Source: Vibrio maritimus (GTDB lineage: Bacteria > Pseudomonadota > Gammaproteobacteria > Enterobacterales > Vibrionaceae). From it: a DNA stretch of 64,000 nucleotides. The notes under the pieces are model-generated. The model made no database searches and was not told the origin of the DNA. It saw nothing but the letters and a program-made list of their open reading frames with translations. The stretch spans positions 1,922,001 through 1,986,000 of the forward strand of contig NZ_CP090438.1 in the NCBI RefSeq assembly GCF_021441885.1. The letters are read 5' to 3'. Position 1 is the stretch's first letter; each line of letters begins with the position of its first letter. Positions 50,175-57,694 of the stretch are shown here, piece after piece. Both the position numbers and the translations under genes were made by a program.

Positions 50175-52244
50175 TTGAGAATTCGCTGTATACATAACAT
50201 GTTTGTATTTCTTGTCTCTGCTGCATTTCTTTTCTCTGGAGCGACTTCTAACGCGCTTGCGGACACGCCAGACAATAAGACGTACTACATCTCTGCTCAT
50301 GAACGTGACTTCTTAGCGCGATTTATTTTCTCGACGATAGAGAAAGAAGCGAATATTGCATTTGAATATGTAGACTACCCCGATTTCAGTGAGCGACTTA
50401 ATGCGATAGAAAGTGGTCAATTGGACTTTATTGCCAACATTACTTTCACCAAAGCGCGTGCGCAGCGATTTATCTTCTCGCCACCCATCAATATTGAACC
50501 GACTTACTTGTTCACCGAAACAGACAAGAGTTTTGATGATATCCATGTGGTAGGTACTACGATGGGAACAGCGTTTAACGATATTATTCAGCGCTATTAT
50601 CCAGAGAAACGTGTATTGGGCTTTCTCGACAATGAGGTGGCCTTTGAGAGTATACGAAGTGGTGATATCGACGGTTACATCGGTACATTCTTGCAACTCG
50701 AATGGTTCTTGAGTGCAGGTTTTAAAGCGACACTCATCAACGATAAAGTGTCTATACCACCAGTTTCGATCATTACTAATAAATCGGAAAATGCGCCACT
50801 TCTTGCAAAGTTCAGTCGCATCATCGCTCAGGAATCAGTACAGAAACAGATCCGCAGCTATATTGAAAGCTACATTACTGAGATAGCGATTAAACAGCTC
50901 AAGAATGATATTGAGTCTTCTGGCCTAAACTTGGAAGACCCTATCGATGTCTACCTTAACCCTCGTAAGCCGTATGTTTTTGCCGATAAAAACGGTATCG
51001 TGACAGGAGTCGCGGTAGATCTAGTCAATGAGATCTGCCGTCTTAGTTCTCTTGAATGCCGATTGGTATTCCAGCCTGATGAACCGTGGGCAGCGTCTTT
51101 GCAGAAACTCATGCTCGGCGAACATGAGATCATGACTCCGATTGCTGATCTTAATCACCGTAAAGAGCGCCTTATTTTCAGCGACCCATACGCATCTATT
51201 GATGGCGTTATCGCTAAAAGAGTCGGATACAAAGAAGAGGTATATCGCCATATCTCGGAGCTGTTTGCTGAGCGTGTCGGTGTGGTCGAGAACGGTGTCT
51301 TTGCGACTGTTACTCGTCGCCTCCTTCCCAACAAAGAACTGGTCTACTTCAAAGATACTGAAGCTTTGGTGCGCGGGCTAATAGGTAAAACCATCGACTA
51401 TGCAGTGACCAACCGAGTCACTCTCAATACGTTGCTTTATGAACAGTCACTGTCTGAGATTACCGAGGATCGTTATTTTAAGCCTTTCTATCGATCTCAG
51501 CTGACGTTTGGTTTTCCAAAAACAGAACGTGGCGCAACACTATCGAAACTCTTTAATCGAACGCTCGACTTTGTAGACACCGAAACGATTCATCATCGCT
51601 ATCAACCTCCAGCGAATTGGCGAGAATTGAACGAGAAAGAGCTCGATAAACAGCGACTGAACGTCATCAATATTTTGCTTGGTCTATTTATTTTAGTGAC
51701 GATCACCTTTGGTTATTTGACTAATCACCGAGCTAATCATGACGTTTTGACCAGGTTAAAAAACCGCTATGCTCTAAACCGTATTCGCAAGCAACCCTTG
51801 GGTAAAGGTAACGGCCTAATTTTTATTGACTTAAATGGTTTTAAACAAATTAATGACACCTACGGCCACGCCGTTGGTGATCAGGTACTACGCTGTTACG
51901 CTAAATTACTTCGCCAGACTGTTAAAGGGACGAGCTACCGAATCGGTGGCGACGAGTTTGTTGTTATCGCACCCATGAATAATGAGCTACTTCGAGAACT
52001 CTTGCCCAAGTTAGAGAGTTTTCAGTTCGGTGTTCGTGGACATGATCTGACCTTGGACCTAAACGCGGCAATTGGTGTATTCCTTCCTGACAGTAGTGAT
52101 TTGAGTATCAGGCAGTTACTAATCTATACCGATTTTGCTATGTATGAAGCCAAGCGCAATAAAGGCCTAGGGAGCGTGATTGTCGACAAAGCTAAGCTAA
52201 AAGAGTTAATAGCAAAAAACAACGTAGCCAATCCCGTCGATTAA
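50175..52244 (+). CDS. Diguanylate cyclase with two periplasmic solute-binding domains
   Basis: A 689-residue signalling enzyme. The signal anchor ends near SNALA. Two tandem SBP_bac_3-type (periplasmic amino-acid-binding) sensor domains follow, about residues 35-240 and 250-480. A transmembrane helix (INILLGLFILVTITFGYL) at about 495-513 leads to a GGDEF domain with intact active site (YRIGGDEFVVIA, about 591-595). The inhibitory RxxD site is absent. It should make cyclic di-GMP in response to a bound solute. The start is set at the TTG at 50175 because AGGAG lies 9 bases upstream; a TTG 6 bases earlier and an ATG at 50199 are less suitable. Confidence 0.85.
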   Translation: MRIRCIHNMFVFLVSAAFLFSGATSNALADTPDNKTYYISAHERDFLARFIFSTIEKEANIAFEYVDYPDFSERLNAIESGQLDFIANITFTKARAQRFIFSPPINIEPTYLFTETDKSFDDIHVVGTTMGTAFNDIIQRYYPEKRVLGFLDNEVAFESIRSGDIDGYIGTFLQLEWFLSAGFKATLINDKVSIPPVSIITNKSENAPLLAKFSRIIAQESVQKQIRSYIESYITEIAIKQLKNDIESSGLNLEDPIDVYLNPRKPYVFADKNGIVTGVAVDLVNEICRLSSLECRLVFQPDEPWAASLQKLMLGEHEIMTPIADLNHRKERLIFSDPYASIDGVIAKRVGYKEEVYRHISELFAERVGVVENGVFATVTRRLLPNKELVYFKDTEALVRGLIGKTIDYAVTNRVTLNTLLYEQSLSEITEDRYFKPFYRSQLTFGFPKTERGATLSKLFNRTLDFVDTETIHHRYQPPANWRELNEKELDKQRLNVINILLGLFILVTITFGYLTNHRANHDVLTRLKNRYALNRIRKQPLGKGNGLIFIDLNGFKQINDTYGHAVGDQVLRCYAKLLRQTVKGTSYRIGGDEFVVIAPMNNELLRELLPKLESFQFGVRGHDLTLDLNAAIGVFLPDSSDLSIRQLLIYTDFAMYEAKRNKGLGSVIVDKAKLKELIAKNNVANPVD

Positions 52245-52249
52245 ATAAG

Positions 52250-52283
52250 AAAAGGGAGAGACCAGTTATAGCCTCTCCCTTTT
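52250..52283. terminator. Bidirectional terminator, cyclase/chemoreceptor
   Basis: AAAAGGGAGAG/CTCTCCCTTTT with a 12-base loop between convergent genes. Confidence 0.85.
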
Positions 52284-52310
52284 ATGAAGCCATCTTTTAC
52301 AGCGACTACC

Positions 52311-54422
52311 CTACACTTCGAAACGACCAACCAATTGATCTAGCCTTGATATCGAGTTTTGCATTAGTGCGGTTCGACGTGCTAATTGCTTTGATTGATA
52401 CTGCAAAGAGCCCGTCGAATCGGCTGCTAATTCTGCCGTTTGAGAGTTAGTGTTACTCATGCTTGCCAAGCCAGTGATGGCATCAAAAAGCGAGTTCACC
52501 GATTCCTGTAATCGAGCGTTTTGTTTCGAGTTATCTGCAAGATAGGCATTACTTTCTACGTTATCAATACCAGCTCTCATCGTCGTCACCGCTTTTTCAG
52601 ACTGGTGACGAAGCTGCTCCATCAAGTCACCAATATCTTTAGCTGCTGCCGCCGTTCTATCGGCAAGCGTTCTCACCTCATCGGCAACCACAGAGAACCC
52701 ACGTCCATGCTCTCCCGCTCTCGCGGCCTCTATGGCTGCATTAAGTGCAAGCAAGTTCGTTTGTGCAGTGATATCCGTAATCAGTGTGACAATGTCACTA
52801 ATCTTTTCCATCTCACTATTCACATCATTCACACTCGCTGACGAAGATTGGACGATCGCCTTGATTGTCTCGGCACTGTTACGCGCCGTCTCATACTCGT
52901 TTCTCGCTTGTTCGACAGACTCTGTCATCAGTACGTGCATTTCACGTGCGTTGTCATTGGCTGAGCTGATTTCGCCAACCTGCTTTTGAGAAAGGTCGAT
53001 CAGCTGTGAGATGGATTCCGAGGTGCTTTCACTCGATTTAGAAAGTCGCTGACTGCATCGAAACATCGATTCCGATACGTTGTTCACTTCTCGACTGGCG
53101 AAGACTAACTCGGAAACCACGGTTTCGAGGTTATCGATAAAGCTATTGGTCCAACGGCCTAGATCGCCGGTTTCATCAGCCTTAAACTTCGATGAGTCAA
53201 GTCGCTGTTTAAGGTTTCCATCCCCCTCTGCCAATACCTTCATCACACCAGTCATCTGTTCGAGGCTGCGCGACAAAGGCTTGGCTGTTCTCGCTCGGAA
53301 CAACACAGTAAGTAAGCATGCAAATAAGAAAGACAAACCAGCGCTTGTGTATGCGTCTAGGCTTAGAAAGTGTTGTAGCATCACCGGTAGCAAAGTCACT
53401 GCCATAGCGGATGCCATAAAACGTCTCGTTAAGCGGCCAACCAAAGAGCGATGTCGATGTACTTCCTCTAGATCGGATTCACACATCATACCCCAGGTAT
53501 CAATTGAGCCAGGCAGTCTGAACGTGACGCCTTTGCCTATTACCGGAATATGGCGGTAGTCTGAGTAACCTGGATAATCGACATACAAATTGCTGCCATT
53601 TTTAATGGTCTCTCGAACACCCGGGTGAAGTTGATTGGTCGCGGGATCATTAAACACAACCTCAAACTCAGTATGCTTTTGGATCTTCACGGTTCCCCAA
53701 TCTGTTTGCACACCTTGTTTTAGGTTCTCTCCGTGCGAAAAAGTATTGTCCTCAAAACGCGAACGAGATAACGCAACACCCTGCGCTATTGACGGGTCAA
53801 AGTTGGACTCAACCATAAACAGATAGTTGTCACCCGATTCACTGTAAATATGCCCTGCTTCTCGCTGAATCAAATCCCCCAGTACGTCATTTGGTACACG
53901 TCCACAGAGGATCGGTGCATCAGCATCATCAATATTGAGGGGCTGGTAGAACATCAAGGTCACAGCATCATGAAACTTGGAGGATGACGGACCTATATCT
54001 AAAGTCTTTTTATCGACATACGGGCCATGCAGAAACGGCTTGTTCCTCGCAAGGTCAAGAGCTTTCTTCGATGCGCTCTGATGACCAATATATTCTCTAC
54101 TGGTCGAACTTAAGACGGATCCATGTTCATTAACCAAAAACAGCTCAGTAAAATCCTTACCTCTGCGTAGTAATAGATCAAGCGCCTCCGCACGCTCATC
54201 TTCCGCCTTTGAGGAGAGGTAAAACGCGGCATCTTCTAGAAAACGCCACTGGTTTTGAGTCCATGCTTCCAGCAGTTTGACCCTAGTTTGTGCAATGCTC
54301 TCGAACGTTTGCTCTAGTTCGGTGATTCTATCTCGATTGGAGAAACACGCCTTCCGCATGGCGATTTTTCCGGTACTACCCAGCCAAGGTAACCAACGTT
54401 TTTCTTCAGAAGTTAAGTTCAT
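52311..54422 (-). CDS. Methyl-accepting chemoreceptor with likely cytoplasmic Cache-like sensor
   Basis: About 703 residues. There is no N-terminal membrane helix before the sensor region (about residues 50-320, Cache-like). Two hydrophobic segments come only at about 338-355 and 362-378, then a HAMP-like stretch and the conserved signalling tip (NLLALNAAIEAARAGEHGRG, then FSVVADEVRTLADRT). With no signal or TM at the start, the sensor should face the cytoplasm. ATG 54422 has AAGGA at 6-8 bases; the ATG two codons earlier is too close to it. Ligand unknown. No C-terminal NWETF-like pentapeptide. Confidence 0.8.
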   Translation of the reverse strand: MNLTSEEKRWLPWLGSTGKIAMRKACFSNRDRITELEQTFESIAQTRVKLLEAWTQNQWRFLEDAAFYLSSKAEDERAEALDLLLRRGKDFTELFLVNEHGSVLSSTSREYIGHQSASKKALDLARNKPFLHGPYVDKKTLDIGPSSSKFHDAVTLMFYQPLNIDDADAPILCGRVPNDVLGDLIQREAGHIYSESGDNYLFMVESNFDPSIAQGVALSRSRFEDNTFSHGENLKQGVQTDWGTVKIQKHTEFEVVFNDPATNQLHPGVRETIKNGSNLYVDYPGYSDYRHIPVIGKGVTFRLPGSIDTWGMMCESDLEEVHRHRSLVGRLTRRFMASAMAVTLLPVMLQHFLSLDAYTSAGLSFLFACLLTVLFRARTAKPLSRSLEQMTGVMKVLAEGDGNLKQRLDSSKFKADETGDLGRWTNSFIDNLETVVSELVFASREVNNVSESMFRCSQRLSKSSESTSESISQLIDLSQKQVGEISSANDNAREMHVLMTESVEQARNEYETARNSAETIKAIVQSSSASVNDVNSEMEKISDIVTLITDITAQTNLLALNAAIEAARAGEHGRGFSVVADEVRTLADRTAAAAKDIGDLMEQLRHQSEKAVTTMRAGIDNVESNAYLADNSKQNARLQESVNSLFDAITGLASMSNTNSQTAELAADSTGSLQYQSKQLARRTALMQNSISRLDQLVGRFEV

Positions 54423-54721
54423 TTCCATTCCTTTGAATCTACTTTATTGATTACATTGCAATTTATATACCCGTACTTTGTGTGGTTTAACCCTCTTCTG
54501 TAACAAGAAGGCTGTTCAAACAAAGAGCCAAAAATGGCAATGCGCATCAAAATAGTCACCATCTTAGTGCGTTCAATGCACCAATATAGTGACTCGAGCA
54601 TTACACTTTCTAACACTATGTTGATCTAGGTAACAGTCTGATTTACTGAACAAATTCGCGATCCGTTTATTTGCTAGTACAATAAGGAAGACCCCAACAA
54701 TAATTCCTCTTAGGAGACTCT

Positions 54722-55261
54722 ATGACTGAGAATCGTAACGCCAGCCAAATCGTTTCCATTATTTCCACTATTCTTGTTATCGGACTCGCGATTTACCTGG
54801 GTACCTTGGTGAAATCTGTCGATACCATTGAAGAGAAACTGAGCCATCAGGCACAGCAAATTGAACGCGTAACAATCGCATCAAACGGCAGTGACGCCAC
54901 CAGCGCCTATGTACCGGCCTATTCACATATCTACACCGATGGTGGTAAAGCCGTGCTGCTTGAAACAACGCTAGTGGTGAGAAATACCGACCCGAAGAAC
55001 AGCATTAATATCCATAGCATTGACTACTTCGATACCAACGGTAACTTGGTCAGACAGTTTTTGGAGGAAGGTTACGAACTCAGTCCATTATCAAGCTCTG
55101 AGTACTTAGTAGAGAAAAGAGAAACCAGTGGCGGTGTTGGGGCAAACTTCATCGTAAACTGGTCAAATCCGAATCAAGCATCGAAACCTATTTTTGAAGC
55201 GGTGATGATTGGTGCTGGTCAAGGTAAGGATATCTCGTTTACTAGCCGCGCTCCTCAATAA
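54722..55261 (+). CDS. DUF3124 protein, membrane-anchored
   Basis: A 179-residue protein. One N-terminal transmembrane helix (VSIISTILVIGLAIYLGTLV) anchors it in the inner membrane, and a short coiled segment (about 35-48) follows. The rest is a periplasmic beta-sandwich-like DUF3124 domain (YVPAYSHIY; LLETTLVVRNTD; SIDYFDTNGNLV). The function of DUF3124 is not known. The ATG follows TAGGAGACTCT. It is monocistronic, with a bidirectional terminator after it. Confidence 0.75.
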   Translation: MTENRNASQIVSIISTILVIGLAIYLGTLVKSVDTIEEKLSHQAQQIERVTIASNGSDATSAYVPAYSHIYTDGGKAVLLETTLVVRNTDPKNSINIHSIDYFDTNGNLVRQFLEEGYELSPLSSSEYLVEKRETSGGVGANFIVNWSNPNQASKPIFEAVMIGAGQGKDISFTSRAPQ

Positions 55262-55295
55262 CACGCCATCAAACACCAAAACGACTCCCATTAAA

Positions 55296-55323
55296 AAAGC
55301 CCTGCGCAGAGACGCAGGGCTTT
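55296..55323. terminator. Bidirectional terminator, DUF3124/TRAP protein
   Basis: AAAGCCCTGCG/CGCAGGGCTTT, a perfect 11-bp stem with loop CAGAGA between convergent genes. Confidence 0.9.
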
Positions 55324-55340
55324 CTCGTTTAATCATTAGC

Positions 55341-56423
55341 CTATTGAGCTTGCTCATTCAGATATGCCTGCAGAGAAATGTTCGTCCACTCGCGCATTTT
55401 AGTTAGATAATTGGCTTGAGAGTCCAAGATCTCTTTTGCCAGTTCATCGTTTGAAGCCTGCGCTTTCAATAGCTCGCCATTGGCTTGTTTCAGTGCATTA
55501 ATGACTTCAGGCGGGAAGCTGCGGACCTTGATGTCTGGGTACTCTGAGCTCATCTTAGACCAGCTGTCGGCATTCTCATGTAACGCTTGAGTATACATAT
55601 CAAACGCGGCAACGCGGAAAGAGGTTTCAAGGATTATCTTAAGATCGTCAGGCAGTTTCTCCCACACCTTTTTGTTAACTAGGAACTGTGTCTCGGAACC
55701 AGGCTCATGCCACGCTGTGTAGTAATAAGGCGCGATTTTCTGAAAGCCCATTCGAAGGTCGAAAGCAGGACCTACCCACTCAAGCGCATCAATGGTTCCA
55801 CGCTCAAGAGATGTGTAAAGCTCACCAGGAGCAATATTGGTTGGTTTCGCCCCTACTTGCGCCAAGACTTCACCTGCAAAGCCTGGGATGCGCATTTTCA
55901 GACCTTTTAGGTCCTCAACAGAGTTAATCTCTTTCTTAAACCAGCCCCCCATTTGGATGTCAGAGTTTCCGCCAGGGAAAGAAAGCAGGTTATGTGGAGA
56001 ATAGACTTTTTGCATCAACTCAAGACCACCACCATGATAGAACCACGAATACTGCTCCATCGTTGTCATGCCAAAGGGCATCGAGGAGAAATAAAGTGTG
56101 TTTGGCACTTTACCTTTCCAGTAATAGGAGCTTGAGTGTCCGAGATCGTATTGTCCCGATTTCACCATATCAAACACACCTAACGGCGCTTTATGCTTAT
56201 TAGCAGAGTCAATACGAATGATTAGGCGTCCGTTAGACATTTCTTTCGCAAGCTTAGCCATGTTCTTGCTCGCATCCCCCAAGATAGGCGTATTGGGGCC
56301 CCATGTCTCAGCAAGTTTTAGTCGATAAACTTTATCTTCTGCATGAGCATTGACTGCGACAAAGGTAGTAAAGGAGGCGACGATGAGGGTACTAACTCGG
56401 CGAATGGTTTTTGTGAAGTCCAT
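55341..56423 (-). CDS. Orphan TRAP transporter substrate-binding protein (DctP type)
   Basis: A 360-residue periplasmic binding protein. The signal peptide ends NAHA. TRAP features include LAETWGPNTPIL, the conserved Arg in LKGLKMRIPGFAGEV (carboxylate binding), then ELYTSLERGTIDALEWVGP. This branch resembles binding proteins for 2-oxo or aromatic acids. No DctQ/DctM membrane genes are adjacent, so it must work with a distant transporter or a sensor. Upstream space is 281 bases and undescribed. Confidence 0.85.
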   Translation of the reverse strand: MDFTKTIRRVSTLIVASFTTFVAVNAHAEDKVYRLKLAETWGPNTPILGDASKNMAKLAKEMSNGRLIIRIDSANKHKAPLGVFDMVKSGQYDLGHSSSYYWKGKVPNTLYFSSMPFGMTTMEQYSWFYHGGGLELMQKVYSPHNLLSFPGGNSDIQMGGWFKKEINSVEDLKGLKMRIPGFAGEVLAQVGAKPTNIAPGELYTSLERGTIDALEWVGPAFDLRMGFQKIAPYYYTAWHEPGSETQFLVNKKVWEKLPDDLKIILETSFRVAAFDMYTQALHENADSWSKMSSEYPDIKVRSFPPEVINALKQANGELLKAQASNDELAKEILDSQANYLTKMREWTNISLQAYLNEQAQ

Positions 56424-56704
56424 TTCTTTGATTCCTGTGTACGTTGTTGGATTGCATCCTCACAATGAATGTAAACACCCTGTATGTCAAAGTGTTAAAA
56501 ATAGGTATTTCAAATCTTAGGCAGTGTAATTGACCAGCATTTAATCAGCCATCAATACACCATGCTTTAAACCAACGACCTGCTTTATTTAACTCCATCC
56601 GAGTGCATAAGATAAACATTCCATTCTGTTTAACAAACTGATAGTTCTGTCACGAAATGTCTGCTATTAATACGAAATCGTTCAATATTCTAAAAACAGT
56701 AACT

Positions 56705-57325
56705 ATGGACTGGGCAACACTTTCACTATTCATCCCCACCTTCTTTTTCGTCTCGATCACGCCAGGGATGTGCATGACACTTGCTCTCACTATGGGAATG
56801 AGTATCGGCTACAAACGAACCCTTTGGATGATGGTTGGAGAGTTGTTAGGCGTCGCTCTTGTTGCCTTAGCTGCCATTCTTGGCATCGCTGCGGTTATGC
56901 TCAAATACCCAGATATCTTTTTTGCCTTTAAAGCTATAGGCGCAACGTATCTGTTCTATCTCGGCATTCAGATGTGGCGTTCTAAAGGCAAGCTCGCTAT
57001 CTCATCAGATATGGAACATCAACCTAAGCACAATGATTGGGATTTGGTCGCCCAAGGTTTTATTACCGCGATCGCCAATCCTAAGGGTTGGGCATTTATG
57101 ATCTCTCTGCTCCCTCCTTTCATTGATCAGTCGAAACCAATGACGCTTCAAGTCTCAATAATGTTGGGAATTATTTTACTCAGTGAATTTATTTGTATGA
57201 CTATTTATGCGACGGGTGGTAAGGGCCTGAAACGCACACTGGGTCAGGCTCAGAACGTCAAAACCATGAATCGCATTGCAGGCACATTAATGTGTGGCGT
57301 CGGTATCTGGCTGTTTATTGGCTAA
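56705..57325 (+). CDS. LysE/RhtB-family amino acid exporter
   Basis: A 206-residue membrane protein with six helices. The opening FIPTFFFVSITPGMCMTLALTM matches the RhtB family (P-G-x-x-x), which exports amino acids or homoserine lactone-like compounds. The ATG at 56705 gives the usual family length; an earlier in-frame codon adds 16 residues. The ribosome site is weak. Confidence 0.8.
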   Translation: MDWATLSLFIPTFFFVSITPGMCMTLALTMGMSIGYKRTLWMMVGELLGVALVALAAILGIAAVMLKYPDIFFAFKAIGATYLFYLGIQMWRSKGKLAISSDMEHQPKHNDWDLVAQGFITAIANPKGWAFMISLLPPFIDQSKPMTLQVSIMLGIILLSEFICMTIYATGGKGLKRTLGQAQNVKTMNRIAGTLMCGVGIWLFIG

Positions 57326-57587
57326 TTCTATCAATATAGAGTGATTTATCACTATCATTCCCTGCCATTAACATTTATTCATAATTAGATCACCCGAGGT
57401 GGTCTAAACTTTCAATTTCGTAATTCAATTGCTTTTGTATTACAAAACAGAAAGTGCACAGCAAGAACCATTTACATAACCCACCACAACTAGTAAACAT
57501 TTTGCTACCAAACATTTACGCATCATTGTATTTTCCGATAGGTTTTGTAGAAAAATATAGTGATGTACGATATCTACCCACCTCATC

Positions 57588-57600
57588 TACCCCTTTAGGA
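57588..57600 (+). promoter_or_regulatory. NarP-like motif before nirB
   Basis: TACCCCTTTAGGA. The first seven bases fit the TACYNMT heptamer, and TACCCCTTTAGG is identical to the nrfA upstream sequence at 19532-19543; the second half-site is degenerate here. Confidence 0.5.
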
Positions 57601-57616
57601 TAGTTTAATTCTGTAA

Positions 57617-57630
57617 TTGATTTACATCAT
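57617..57630 (+). promoter_or_regulatory. FNR box before nirB
   Basis: TTGATTTACATCAT matches TTGAT-N4-ATCAA at 9 of 10 specified bases. A possible -10 (TAACAAT, 57652-57658) would put the transcript start near 57665, that is FNR at -41.5. Confidence 0.7.
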
Positions 57631-57694
57631 GTTTTAATTTTCTTTCACATTTAACAATGCGCGTAGATTCGATAATAACCCTTAGGTATTAATA

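Larger units (their letters stand above)
57326..57694 (+). promoter_or_regulatory. nirB control region
   Basis: 369 bases. It contains a hairpin that may end the LysE transcript (57385-57407: TTAGATCACC/GGTGGTCTAA, one wobble), a NarP-like heptamer (57588-57600) and an FNR box (57617-57630). No reading frame is convincing. Confidence 0.6.

Noticed and set aside
54419..54616. 65-codon minus-strand frame upstream of the chemoreceptor gene
   Set aside because: It overlaps the chemoreceptor start, has no ribosome site, a random-looking composition and lies where promoters are expected.
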